From Bacteroidales bacterium (GTDB taxonomy: Bacteria; Bacteroidota; Bacteroidia; Bacteroidales; P3): DNA of 9,663 bases. Numbering within the stretch: the first letter of the stretch is position 1; every line of letters begins with the position of its first letter. Below the pieces are notes generated by a model. It was not told where the DNA came from and did not search any database. It saw only the letters and a program-made list of their open reading frames with translations. The stretch lies in NCBI GenBank assembly GCA_016281475.1, contig JAEEIS010000120.1:1-9663 (forward strand). Reading direction: 5' to 3'. Positions 1-7,698 of this stretch are shown in pieces. A program made the translations under genes and the position numbers.

Positions 1-881
1 AGAAATTCTGTAGATCCCCAGCCAACTTGTCCGTCTTCCAAAAAATCAATATATGCAGCCTTTCCATTCTCAAGGCAAGGCGATATGCGAGCCATTATAG
101 CATCACCATTAATAAACTTTGTCCCACTTGCAAATGGTCTCATTCTCCATGAAGAAGGGGCATAACCTTGTGTTTCGATGTTTGCCATCTCGATATATGG
201 AGAATCTTCATTCTTTGTCAGTTTTCTACTTGGGTTAAAATCCACCAAATCTGCTATTTTGCCTTCTTTCCAGGTGGGGTCGGGGTTTTCGATGAAGTAG
301 TGACGGAAGAGGGTTTCGGCGAGGGCTTCGAGGGTTGCATTCTCCCGATTCAACAAATCTATCTTGTCATCCAACGAACTCAACACCCCAGCAATCCGCT
401 TCTGTTCTTCAATAGGTGGCAGCTTAAGAGACATACTCTTAAGACCAGATATTGTTAATGCTGGTTGAGTAGATCCAATTGTAATCTCATCTAGTTTCTG
501 TTTCCCAATACTTGATATAATCCAATTTTTCAAATACTGAGGCAGTAATCTATTAGTATCTATCGACTTTATCCAAGTCAGGTTCCCATCCTTAAAATAG
601 AATCTATCATTTTCCTTAACGATATACGGTATTCCTAAACTACCAACGGATGTAATCAGTATATCATTAACTTGAGGAGCTCCGTATTTTTTCTCGATTT
701 CATTAAACCGTTCTTCAGAAATGAACAATTCCGTTGTAACTTCTCGATTGTTATATAAGTCAATTATTTCTTTAGAACGATAAAAAGGAACACCTGTCGG
801 CATGTATTCTGAGTAAAAAATACGTTTTGCTGAAGTAACTTCTGTCACCTCTCCCAACTTATATTCTTTCCATTCACTCAT
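1..881 (-). CDS. hsdS: Type I restriction-modification specificity subunit HsdS (3'-truncated by window edge)
   Basis: This is the DNA-recognition subunit of a type I restriction-modification enzyme; it pairs with HsdM and chooses the bipartite target site. The start is ATG at 881-879 (MSEWKEYKLGEV, a very typical HsdS opening), and 293 codons are visible before the window ends inside the gene. Residues about 1-150 form the first target-recognition domain (for example VPFYRSKEI near 31-39 and GSTQPALTISGLKSM at 136-150). Residues about 153-198 are the conserved spacer helix (LPPIEEQKRIAGVLSSLDDK, then LLNRENATLEALAETLFRHYF). A second recognition domain begins near 205 (WKEGKIADLVDFNPSRK) and runs off the edge. 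Its start is only 2 bp after the stop of the small membrane protein gene, so translation is probably coupled. Both recognition domains are AT-rich while the spacer is GC-richer, as expected from recombinational exchange of recognition domains. The family call is firm; the target sequence cannot be predicted from what is visible. Confidence 0.95.
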   Translation of the reverse strand, partial: MSEWKEYKLGEVTEVTSAKRIFYSEYMPTGVPFYRSKEIIDLYNNREVTTELFISEERFNEIEKKYGAPQVNDILITSVGSLGIPYIVKENDRFYFKDGNLTWIKSIDTNRLLPQYLKNWIISSIGKQKLDEITIGSTQPALTISGLKSMSLKLPPIEEQKRIAGVLSSLDDKIDLLNRENATLEALAETLFRHYFIENPDPTWKEGKIADLVDFNPSRKLTKNEDSPYIEMANIETQGYAPSSWRMRPFASGTKFINGDAIMARISPCLENGKAAYIDFLEDGQVGWGSTEF

Positions 882-883
882 GG

Positions 884-1183
884 CTACAATTGATTATATA
901 ATTCATCTATTTCGGATTCGAGCATTAGTTTTTGAATACGAATATTATCAATGGCTGTATGTTCTACCGGAAATCTTGAATAATTCTCCAATGATTTTAA
1001 CTGTGCCTCTTTTACTTGTATCTTATTCAGAATATCTTTCCTCCGTAGTTCTTTCTCCCTGTCATTCCTTGCTCTCTCACTTTCTTTCATGTACCTAAGT
1101 GTGCGACATGCAATATAAAGGGTGATTCCCATCACCACCAATGACACACAAGCCACTATCAGATTTGCAGTTTCCGTACTCAT
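884..1183 (-). CDS. Small membrane-anchored coiled-coil protein in the hsd operon, function unknown
   Basis: The product has 99 residues and I do not recognise a named family. Residues about 6-26 (ANLIVACVSLVVMGITLYIAC) are one strongly hydrophobic helix with a short neutral N-terminus. Basic residues follow at once (R27, R30, K33, R37, R39, R42), so the positive-inside rule places the long C-terminal part in the cytoplasm. Residues about 33-99 are highly charged and helix-favouring with heptad-like spacing (KELRRKDILNKIQVKEAQLK, and LMLESEIDELYNQL at the end), interrupted near YSRFPVEHT. It is therefore probably a membrane-tethered cytosolic coiled coil. The gene lies between the AlbA_2 ATPase gene and hsdS, with its stop (886-884) 2 bp from the hsdS start. 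That makes it part of the restriction operon rather than a chance open frame. It could regulate or localise the complex, or be an independent defence effector; this is inference. Base composition is AT-rich like its neighbours. Confidence 0.72.
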   Translation of the reverse strand: MSTETANLIVACVSLVVMGITLYIACRTLRYMKESERARNDREKELRRKDILNKIQVKEAQLKSLENYSRFPVEHTAIDNIRIQKLMLESEIDELYNQL

Positions 1184-1190
1184 ATTGTTT

Positions 1191-1289
1191 TCAAATCATT
1201 TCTCGTAAATACATCGTATGTTTGTTTTTTACTTTTTTGGCTCTTTTAGGGACATTTAACACATCATTATAACTCAGCCACTTAAACAT
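1191..1289 (-). other. Possible 32-codon small ORF, probably a remnant of decayed coding sequence
   Basis: An open frame runs from ATG at 1289 to TGA at 1193-1191 and reads MFKWLSYNDVLNVPKRAKK followed by a short basic tail. It lies wholly between the ATPase gene and the small membrane protein gene, ending 7 bp before the latter. The neighbouring copy of the 101-bp repeat, read in the frame of the ATPase gene, gives LFK*LNCSDV*NVPKKAKK. The two peptides align residue for residue with stop codons where this copy has W and L. That pattern suggests the repeat was once translated and one copy has lost its frame. It may be a real micro-protein, a former C-terminal extension of the ATPase, or chance. 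No convincing ribosome binding site is visible. Confidence 0.25.
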
Positions 1290-1444
1290 CTTCTTGCTTT
1301 GTTTTCTGTAGTTTCTAGTTCATTTTTTGGCCTTTTTTTGGCCTTTTTAGGGACATTTCACACATCACTACAATTCAGTTACTTAAACAACTCATTGTAT
1401 TGTTTTCTGTGTCTTTTAGTTCATTTTTTGGCCTTTTTTTGGCC
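1233..1444. repeat. Two diverged tandem copies of a 101-bp unit plus a partial third
   Basis: Positions 1233-1333 and 1334-1434 align without gaps at an offset of 101 bp. By eye I count about 17 mismatches, mostly transitions, and the start of a third unit follows to 1444 (T-run, GGCC, T-run, GGCC). Shared blocks include AGGGACATTT, ACTTAAACA, TTTTCTGT and AGTTCATTTTTTGGCC. The array begins inside the end of the ATPase gene (its stop is at 1423-1421) and fills most of the space before the small membrane protein gene. The ATPase's lysine-rich C-terminus is encoded by repeat sequence. The period is not a multiple of three, so successive copies shift frame. Divergence of about 17 percent means the duplication is old. 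Confidence 0.85.
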
Positions 1445-3211
1445 CTTTTGATTGTAATTAATTTCTCCTCTTTTTTTAAGCTCTTCCAATCCAATGCCCA
1501 ATGCCTTATTCATTATCTCAGAATTCTTAATATATTCATCACTGATATAGTATGTTGTTCCTGAGCCTATACCTTCTTTTGCCAAAAAGCCCTGTTCAAT
1601 GTATTGCTCTATAATATTTCTTACTTTTTTGCGAGACATATGTGTGCCAAGTATACTCACAAAGTCCCCCATTTTGGCTTTCTTAAATGTGGAAAAATGA
1701 GCCAAAACCACAGGCCATGCCTGTACAGCATTCCAATCCCTTACCTGTGAATATTCACCTTCTTTTCCGCAGAATTCATAATAGCTCTTTGACAAGGTAT
1801 AGTAGGTTCCTCTTGTTTTACCATGTTTTTCAATTATTCCGCGTTTCATCAATTCTTTCAACTCATCCTTTGAGACCGTATTGGAGTTTCCTTCTCGGAT
1901 GTCATTAAGAGCAATAACATCAAAAACAGAGAGCTTATCTTCTTCTGCCAAGTCTCGTTGTTCTGAATTCAGAAACATTGCAAAAGCTTTGTCTTTAATG
2001 ACGGCCGATATATGTAATTCTACACGGAATGAATCACTTTTAGAATAATCGGGGGCTTCTTTGCCTTCTGACAAAGTGTTTCTATATATCTTATCAACAC
2101 CTTGTCCTGACCGCTCAACAATACCTGTTTTCGAAAGGACATCTGCAAGTAGTCTGTTTCGCGGGGTACTTTGTACTCTCAAAAGATTCCCGATGGTTAC
2201 GCCCAACGGGAAACCGCCAGCATTCATTATCTCCATCTTCTGTGGATACTGCTTGATAACAGTTTCGCTATTGCGACGATAGTCCCTATGTGCTATCGCA
2301 TTATTGACTGCCTCACGAATTACCTCTTCGTTAAAATAGGGGATATTGAAGATGTAAGAATTTTCATTTACATCTATTTTATCATTCCTCAAGTCGATGT
2401 CATGCCAAAGAAGATCAATCATTTTATAGAATGGCTGACAATACACCTGCCTGTTGGTATACGGCACCAAAGATTCTGTTTTCCGAAACTCCAATATAAC
2501 AGACGCTTGTGGCAAATATTCTTTTAATATTTTTTCCTGGCCTACAAGAATCAATGCAGCATACGTCACTTCTCCTTTTTTGACCAAATCCAAATCACTT
2601 AATACTTGCTCATCCGATAGCGTCAAGAAATCTGGATTCTGCTGTTTTTGAGCATATTTCTGCTTCATGATCCGTATAGCCTCAGGGTCAAGGTCTCTGA
2701 TTGTTATCCCTTTACAGATCTCGGCCGAGAAGTCGGGCTCATGTTCCTGAAGAATGCTAAAAATCATTTCGTCGGACATCGGCTTCAGTTCCTCCCCAAC
2801 ACGCATCAAAGGTACGTCCTCAAAACGGAATAGTTTGCCGGTAGGTCGTCCTGGAACCTCGATTACAAGCACACGGCCTGTCTTATTCTCTTCGTCTTCA
2901 TATAATTCATATATATTGGGCCGGATTAGTGTATCTCTATAGATATTGCTCTCAAGTTCACCTATTTTGCCTTCACATTGTTTGGTACCAACAACTTTGT
3001 GAGGATAGGCATCCTCCATACCAATCACAAGGCTACCACCTCCCTCATTGCAAAATGCGGTCACATAGCCAAGGATACAACGTCTTCTATCACCTGGCTT
3101 TGCCTTGGTTCCCCCGTCATATGCAAAGTTCCCTTGCTCGGCTTTCTTGAATTCTACCTTGTCTTCCGACTCTTTGAGTTTTATTAATTCTTTTATTGTA
3201 TAATGTGGCAT
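1421..3211 (-). CDS. AlbA_2 (Schlafen-type) putative DNA-binding / GHKL ATPase protein in the hsd operon
   Basis: This 596-residue protein has the layout of the family often annotated as ATP-binding or RecG-related transcriptional regulators, which is common beside bacterial type I restriction genes. Residues about 10-148 are an AlbA_2 domain, with the acidic-basic E20-F21-K22 motif and FCNEGGGSLVIGMED at 53-67. Residues about 295-400 carry GHKL-ATPase-like motifs: EAVNNAIAHRDY at 300-311 (N-box type), MEIMNAGGFPLGVT at 326-339, and ERSGQGVDKIY at 366-376. Two winged-helix-like segments follow, about 410-475 and 505-565, and then a lysine-rich tail (GQKKAKK). The ATG is 5 bp after the hsdM stop, so it is co-transcribed and likely translationally coupled. 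Composition is much more AT-rich than hsdM, suggesting separate acquisition. Its role is unproven: a regulator of the restriction operon or an accessory antiphage factor are both plausible. The domain call is firm; the function is not. Confidence 0.9.
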   Translation of the reverse strand: MPHYTIKELIKLKESEDKVEFKKAEQGNFAYDGGTKAKPGDRRRCILGYVTAFCNEGGGSLVIGMEDAYPHKVVGTKQCEGKIGELESNIYRDTLIRPNIYELYEDEENKTGRVLVIEVPGRPTGKLFRFEDVPLMRVGEELKPMSDEMIFSILQEHEPDFSAEICKGITIRDLDPEAIRIMKQKYAQKQQNPDFLTLSDEQVLSDLDLVKKGEVTYAALILVGQEKILKEYLPQASVILEFRKTESLVPYTNRQVYCQPFYKMIDLLWHDIDLRNDKIDVNENSYIFNIPYFNEEVIREAVNNAIAHRDYRRNSETVIKQYPQKMEIMNAGGFPLGVTIGNLLRVQSTPRNRLLADVLSKTGIVERSGQGVDKIYRNTLSEGKEAPDYSKSDSFRVELHISAVIKDKAFAMFLNSEQRDLAEEDKLSVFDVIALNDIREGNSNTVSKDELKELMKRGIIEKHGKTRGTYYTLSKSYYEFCGKEGEYSQVRDWNAVQAWPVVLAHFSTFKKAKMGDFVSILGTHMSRKKVRNIIEQYIEQGFLAKEGIGSGTTYYISDEYIKNSEIMNKALGIGLEELKKRGEINYNQKGQKKAKK

Positions 3212-3216
3212 AGCGA

Positions 3217-4731
3217 TTATATTTCTATTCTATTCAAATTCTCCAGTATCAACTTGTTCAGGCGTTCTTCTTCTAAGAGCTGTTCTTCGAACTCGGCGCG
3301 GAGGGCGGTGAAACGCTCGGCGAAGTTGAAGTCGTCTTCCTCTTCGGGTAGGCCGACATAGCAGCCGGGGGTGAGCACATAATCCAACTCGGCCACACGG
3401 CTGACGGGCACCGAGGCACAGAAGCCCGGTACGTCGGCATAGTCGGCACTCTCGTCGCGCCAATGGTGGTAGGTGTCGGCAATGGTGTGGATGTCTTCTT
3501 CCGTCAACTCACGGGTGCGACGGTTGATAAGGCGGCCCATGTTGCGGGCATCAATGAAGAGTATCTCCCCCACCCTTTTCTTACGGTTGCGGCTGACGAA
3601 CCACAGGCAGGCGGGAATCTGAGTGTTGAGAAACAACTTGGCAGGCAGATTGACGATACAGGCAATAAGGCCTTTGTCGATAAGTGCCTTGCGTATCTCA
3701 CCTTCCCCGCCAGTCTTGGAGGTCAGCGACCCTTTGGCAAGCACGAAGCCAGCCTGTCCTGATGGAGCGAGGTGATAGATGAAGTGTTGTATCCAAGCAA
3801 AGTTGGCGTTGCCAGTGGGAGGCACACCATACTGCCAGCGGGCATCGCCACGCAGCTGGTCGCCGCTCCAGTCGCTGTCGTTGAAGGGAGGGTTGGCAAT
3901 GACAAAGTCGGCCTTCACATCTTTGAGGGCATCGTTGAGGAAGGAGCCTTCGGTGTTCCACTTCACCTGCGAGGCATCAATGCCGCGGATGGCAAGGTTC
4001 ATCTTGCACAGCCGCCAGGTGGTCTGGTTGCTTTCCTGTCCATAAATGGAGATATTCTCTATGCATCCCTGATGTTCGCGCACAAACTTCTCGCTCTGCA
4101 CAAACATACCGCCCGACCCACAGCAGGGGTCAAGCACACGCCCTCGGTACGGCTCCAGCATGGTCACCAACAGTTCCACAACGCTACGCGGTGTGTAGAA
4201 CTGTCCGCCTTTCTTGCCCTCGGCCAAGGCGAACTCTCCAAGGAAATACTCAAACACATGCCCCAACAGGTCGGCACTGCGGGTGCTGGTGTTCTGTAAC
4301 GTGGAGTTGCCAATAAGGTCTATCAACTCCCCCAGTGACGTTGGGTCAAGATTGGGACGTGCAAAGACCTTGGGCAGAACACCTTTGAGGGAACGGTTCT
4401 CGCGCTCGATGGCATCCATCGCATCATCTATCAGTTTGCCAATCTGCGGGTTCTTTGCCTGTGCCACCAAGTGACTCCAGCGGGCACCCTCCGGCACGTA
4501 GAACACATTCTCGGCGGCATACTCCTCACGGTCCTCGGGGTCGGCACCTTCGGCCTTCTGTTTCACCAATTGATCATAGAGCCGTTCAAATTCCACAGAG
4601 ATATAGCGCAGGAATATCAAACCCAGTACCACATGCTTGTATTCTGCGGCATCGATGTTCTTACGCAGCTTGTCGGCGGCTTTCCACAACCGTTTTTCCA
4701 ACGGCTCTTCCTGTATTTCCTTTTTTGCCAT
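3217..4731 (-). CDS. hsdM: Type I restriction-modification DNA methyltransferase subunit HsdM
   Basis: This is the modification subunit of the type I complex. It transfers a methyl group from S-adenosylmethionine to adenine N6 within the site chosen by HsdS, and is also needed for cleavage once HsdR joins. Its 504 residues match normal family length. Residues about 10-145 form the helical N-terminal HsdM domain (LRKNIDAAEYKHVVLGLIFL at 22-41). GGQFYTPRSVVELL starts the catalytic domain near 175. DPCCGSGGM at 201-209 is the SAM-binding motif I, and ANPPF at 279-283 is the catalytic NPPF motif IV, so the enzyme looks active. The C-terminus is a helical region expected to contact HsdS. It begins 67 bp after gcvP, with a strong stem-loop in between, and heads the operon. 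It is GC-rich, resembling the chromosomal background rather than the AT-rich genes downstream. No TAnnTTTG promoter is visible in the short upstream gap. Confidence 0.97.
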   Translation of the reverse strand: MAKKEIQEEPLEKRLWKAADKLRKNIDAAEYKHVVLGLIFLRYISVEFERLYDQLVKQKAEGADPEDREEYAAENVFYVPEGARWSHLVAQAKNPQIGKLIDDAMDAIERENRSLKGVLPKVFARPNLDPTSLGELIDLIGNSTLQNTSTRSADLLGHVFEYFLGEFALAEGKKGGQFYTPRSVVELLVTMLEPYRGRVLDPCCGSGGMFVQSEKFVREHQGCIENISIYGQESNQTTWRLCKMNLAIRGIDASQVKWNTEGSFLNDALKDVKADFVIANPPFNDSDWSGDQLRGDARWQYGVPPTGNANFAWIQHFIYHLAPSGQAGFVLAKGSLTSKTGGEGEIRKALIDKGLIACIVNLPAKLFLNTQIPACLWFVSRNRKKRVGEILFIDARNMGRLINRRTRELTEEDIHTIADTYHHWRDESADYADVPGFCASVPVSRVAELDYVLTPGCYVGLPEEEDDFNFAERFTALRAEFEEQLLEEERLNKLILENLNRIEI

Positions 4732-4750
4732 AGCAATTGATGTTGATATA

Positions 4751-4780
4751 ATGCAAGCCCGTCGTGGGGCGGGCTTGCAT
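4751..4780 (-). terminator. Stem-loop between gcvP and hsdM, likely gcvP terminator or hsd attenuator
   Basis: ATGCAAGCCCG (4751-4761) and CGGGCTTGCAT (4770-4780) form a perfect 11-bp stem around an 8-base loop. It begins 18 bp after the gcvP stop codon, as an intrinsic terminator would. No T-tract follows on the minus strand (TATATCAACATC), so it is not a textbook Rho-independent terminator. The stem ends only 19 bp before the hsdM start, leaving almost no room for a separate promoter. It may act as a partial terminator or attenuator that lets low read-through supply the restriction operon. Confidence 0.7.
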
Positions 4781-4798
4781 TGATTGGGGAAGCGTGTG

Positions 4799-7651
4799 TT
4801 ATGCTTCTGCGGGCCAGACGGGCTGGAGATTGCGGTCGCCGTAGGCGTCGTCGATCTTGCTGATGGTCGGCCAGTACTTGTCGCCGTGGGGCAGCGGGAA
4901 GGCGGCCACCTGGCGGCTGTAGGGATAGTTCCACTCGTCGGCGCAGACTACCTGCATGGTGTGAGGTGCGTTGGCGATGGGGTTGTTCTTCTCGTCGTAT
5001 TTGCCGGTCATCACGTCGTCAATCTCCTGACGGATGGCGATGAGGGCGTCGCAGAAACGGTCCAGCTCGCTGAGCGGCTCGCTCTCGGTGGGTTCCACCA
5101 TAAGGGTGTTGTGGACGGGGAATGCCACCGTGGGGGCATGGAAGCCGTAGTCGTCGAGACGGCGGGCGATGTCGCCCACGCTCACCTTGAGGCTGAACTC
5201 GGAGAAGTCGACGATCATCTCGTGGCCGCACATGCCGTTCTTGTTGGTGTAGAGAATCTTGTAGTATTTCTGCAGGCGGGCGCGCAGGTAGTTGGCGTTG
5301 AGGATGGCGTGGCGGGTGGCCTCGGTCAGGCCGTTGCCGCCCAGCATGAGCAGGTAGCCGTAGCTGATGGGGAACAGCAGGGCGTTGCCGTAAGGCGCGG
5401 CAGCCATGGCGTTGCCCTTCTTGCCACCCACCTCCGCCTGGCTGTGCTTGGGCAGGAAGTCGAGCAGTTTGGCACTGACGGCGATAGGACCGACACCGGC
5501 ACCACCACCGCCGTGAGGACCTGCGAAGGACTTGTGGAGGTTCAGGTGGCACACGTCGGCACCCATGCGTCCGGGGCTGGTGATACCGATCTGGGCGTTC
5601 ATGTTGGCGCCGTCCATATAGACGAGTCCGCCAGCACCGTGGATGATGTCGATAATCTCGAGGATGCCCTCTTCGAAGGCACCGTGGGTGGAAGGATAGG
5701 TAATCATGATGCAGGCGAGGTTGTCCTTATACTGTTCCACCTTGGCCTTGAGGTCGTCGATGTCCACATCGCCGCGGTCGTTGCACTTCACCACCACCAC
5801 GGTCATGCCGGCTTTGGCAGCGCTGGCGGGGTTGGTGCCGTGGGCGCTGGCGGGAATGAGGCAGACATTGCGGTTGGGCTGGCCCTGGTCGATATGGTAG
5901 TTGCGGATGACGGTGAGGCCGCTGTATTCGCCAGCTGCGCCCGAGTTGGGCTGCAGGCTCACGCCGGCGAAGCCGGTGACGATGGCCAGCAGGTCTTCCA
6001 TCTCGTTGATAAGCTCGTTCCACCCCTCGGTCTGGTCGGCGGGGGCGAAAGGATGGATGGCACCGAAGCCTGTCCAGCTCAGCGGCAGCATCTCGGCGGC
6101 GGCGTTGAGCTTCATGGTGCAGGAGCCCAGCGGTATCATGGCGCGGTTCAGGCTGAGGTCTTTCACCTCCAGCTTTTTCATGTAGCGCATCATCTCGGTC
6201 TCGCTGTGATATTTCGAGAACACGCTGTGGGTCAGGTAGGGGGTCTGGCGCATCAGGTTGCCGGGCAGCGAGGCTGTGGAGCAGCAGCAGCCGTTGCACT
6301 GCAGCAGCTCGGGGGTCTTGCCGGCGGCGGTGGCGAGGACGGTGATAATCTCGTTGACATCCTCCTTAGAGGTGGTCTCGTCGATGCTGATGCCGATGCA
6401 CTCTTCGCAGATATAGCGGAAGTTGATGCCGTGCTCAAGGGCGACTTTCTTCACCACGTCGGTCTTCACGGGGCACTGCAGTGCGAGGGTGTCGAAGAAG
6501 GCACGGTTGTGCTGTTTGTAGCCATACTTCATCAGCTCGCGCTCGAGGACGGTGGCGATGGCATGGATGTTGCCCGCAATGCGGCGGATGCCTTCGGGGC
6601 CGTGCCATGCGGCGTAGAAACCGCTCATGATGGCCTGCAGGGCCGAAGCGGTGCAGATGTTGGAGGTGGCCTTGTCGCGCTTGATGTGCTGCTCGCGCAT
6701 ACCCAGAGCCATACGCAGGGCGGGGTTGCCCTTCACGTCGACACTCCAGCCGATGATACGGCCGGGGAAGGCACGCTTAAAGGTCTCGGTGATGGCGAAG
6801 AAGCCGGCATGAGGACCGCCGAAGCCCATCGGCAGGCCAAAACGCTGGTTGCTGCCAAAGGCGCAGTCGGCACCCATCTCGCCGGGGGTCTTCACCATGG
6901 CCAGGGCCATCAGGTCGGTGGCCATACCCACGAAGATACCCTTCTCGTGGCACTTGGCGATAAACTCGGTGTAGTCGCACACCTCGCCAAACTGGTTGGG
7001 GTTCTGCACCACCACGGCGAAGTATTGGGCGGGGTCGAAGGTGAAGTCCGCCACCTTGCCGGCGACAATCTCGATGTTGCGCGGAGCGGCGTTGGTGCGC
7101 ATCACGTCGAGCGTCTGAGGCAGCACGCCCTCGTCGACAAAAATCTTGTTCACTCCGTCCTTCTGGGCCTGACGGCTGCGGCTGGCGTAGAACATCAGCA
7201 TGCACTCGCCGCCGGCGGTAGCCTCGTCGAGCAGGCTGGCGTTGGCCATGGGCATGTGGGTCATGTCGGCCACCATGGTCTGGTAGGTCATCAAGGCCTC
7301 GAGACGGCCCTGGCTGATCTCGGTCTGATAGGGAGTGTAGGCGGTGTACCAGCCCGCATTCTCAAACACATTGCGCTGGATGACCGACGGCGTGATGGTG
7401 CCGTAGTAGCCCATGCCGATATAGGACTTGAACTGCTTGTTCTTCTTGGCCAGCTGGCGGCAGCGGTTGAGGAACTCATACTCGTTGATGCCGTCGGCGA
7501 TGGGCATCGGCTCTTTCAGGCGGATGGCGGCAGGAACAGCCTTGTCGATAAGTTCGTCCATGGAGCTAACGCCGATTTCTTTCAGCATTTTCTCTTCGTC
7601 AGCAGACTTGGAGACACCGTTGTGTCTCGGAGTGAAATTGTTGCTAATCAT
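4799..7651 (-). CDS. gcvP: Glycine dehydrogenase (decarboxylating), P-protein of the glycine cleavage system
   Basis: GcvP is the PLP-dependent cytosolic enzyme that decarboxylates glycine and passes the aminomethyl group to the lipoyl arm of GcvH, feeding one-carbon units to tetrahydrofolate through GcvT. The 950 residues match the undivided homodimeric form. N-terminal landmarks are SYIGMGYYGTITPSVIQRNV (76-95) and TPYQTEISQGRLEAL (106-120). The C-terminal half has GSCTMKLNAAAEMLP (509-523), PASAHGTNPASAAKAGM (600-616), THGAFEE (655-661), and the PLP site HLNLHKSFAGPHGGGG with the expected Schiff-base lysine K707. No break or missing key motif was seen. The linker between the halves carries an odd cysteine cluster, C452 and C455-C457. 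The start at 7651 gives the usual short N-terminus (ISNNFTPRHNGVS). A Bacteroidota-type promoter lies about 50 bp upstream and a stem-loop follows the stop, so the gene is probably monocistronic. gcvT and gcvH are not in the window. Confidence 0.99.
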   Translation of the reverse strand: MISNNFTPRHNGVSKSADEEKMLKEIGVSSMDELIDKAVPAAIRLKEPMPIADGINEYEFLNRCRQLAKKNKQFKSYIGMGYYGTITPSVIQRNVFENAGWYTAYTPYQTEISQGRLEALMTYQTMVADMTHMPMANASLLDEATAGGECMLMFYASRSRQAQKDGVNKIFVDEGVLPQTLDVMRTNAAPRNIEIVAGKVADFTFDPAQYFAVVVQNPNQFGEVCDYTEFIAKCHEKGIFVGMATDLMALAMVKTPGEMGADCAFGSNQRFGLPMGFGGPHAGFFAITETFKRAFPGRIIGWSVDVKGNPALRMALGMREQHIKRDKATSNICTASALQAIMSGFYAAWHGPEGIRRIAGNIHAIATVLERELMKYGYKQHNRAFFDTLALQCPVKTDVVKKVALEHGINFRYICEECIGISIDETTSKEDVNEIITVLATAAGKTPELLQCNGCCCSTASLPGNLMRQTPYLTHSVFSKYHSETEMMRYMKKLEVKDLSLNRAMIPLGSCTMKLNAAAEMLPLSWTGFGAIHPFAPADQTEGWNELINEMEDLLAIVTGFAGVSLQPNSGAAGEYSGLTVIRNYHIDQGQPNRNVCLIPASAHGTNPASAAKAGMTVVVVKCNDRGDVDIDDLKAKVEQYKDNLACIMITYPSTHGAFEEGILEIIDIIHGAGGLVYMDGANMNAQIGITSPGRMGADVCHLNLHKSFAGPHGGGGAGVGPIAVSAKLLDFLPKHSQAEVGGKKGNAMAAAPYGNALLFPISYGYLLMLGGNGLTEATRHAILNANYLRARLQKYYKILYTNKNGMCGHEMIVDFSEFSLKVSVGDIARRLDDYGFHAPTVAFPVHNTLMVEPTESEPLSELDRFCDALIAIRQEIDDVMTGKYDEKNNPIANAPHTMQVVCADEWNYPYSRQVAAFPLPHGDKYWPTISKIDDAYGDRNLQPVWPAEA

Positions 7652-7698
7652 ATTGTTATTTTATAATTATTAATTAATTTATCTTACAATTCAGCCTA

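Noticed and set aside
168..458. A 96-codon plus-strand open frame opposite hsdS
   Set aside because: The minus strand reads continuously as HsdS through this stretch, including the conserved spacer helix.
1184..1444. Possible CRISPR array, because of regularly repeated sequence
   Set aside because: There are only two full units of 101 bp, similar along their whole length with no repeat-spacer alternation, so this is a simple tandem duplication.
3772..4299. A 175-codon plus-strand open frame opposite hsdM
   Set aside because: It is antisense to the catalytic core of HsdM, whose SAM-binding and NPPF motifs are intact on the minus strand.
4784..7666. A 960-codon open frame on the plus strand opposite gcvP
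   Set aside because: It is antisense to an unmistakable, complete gcvP. Its peptide is a biased string of G, V, H, A and L without domains, a normal by-product of GC-rich codon use on the other strand.
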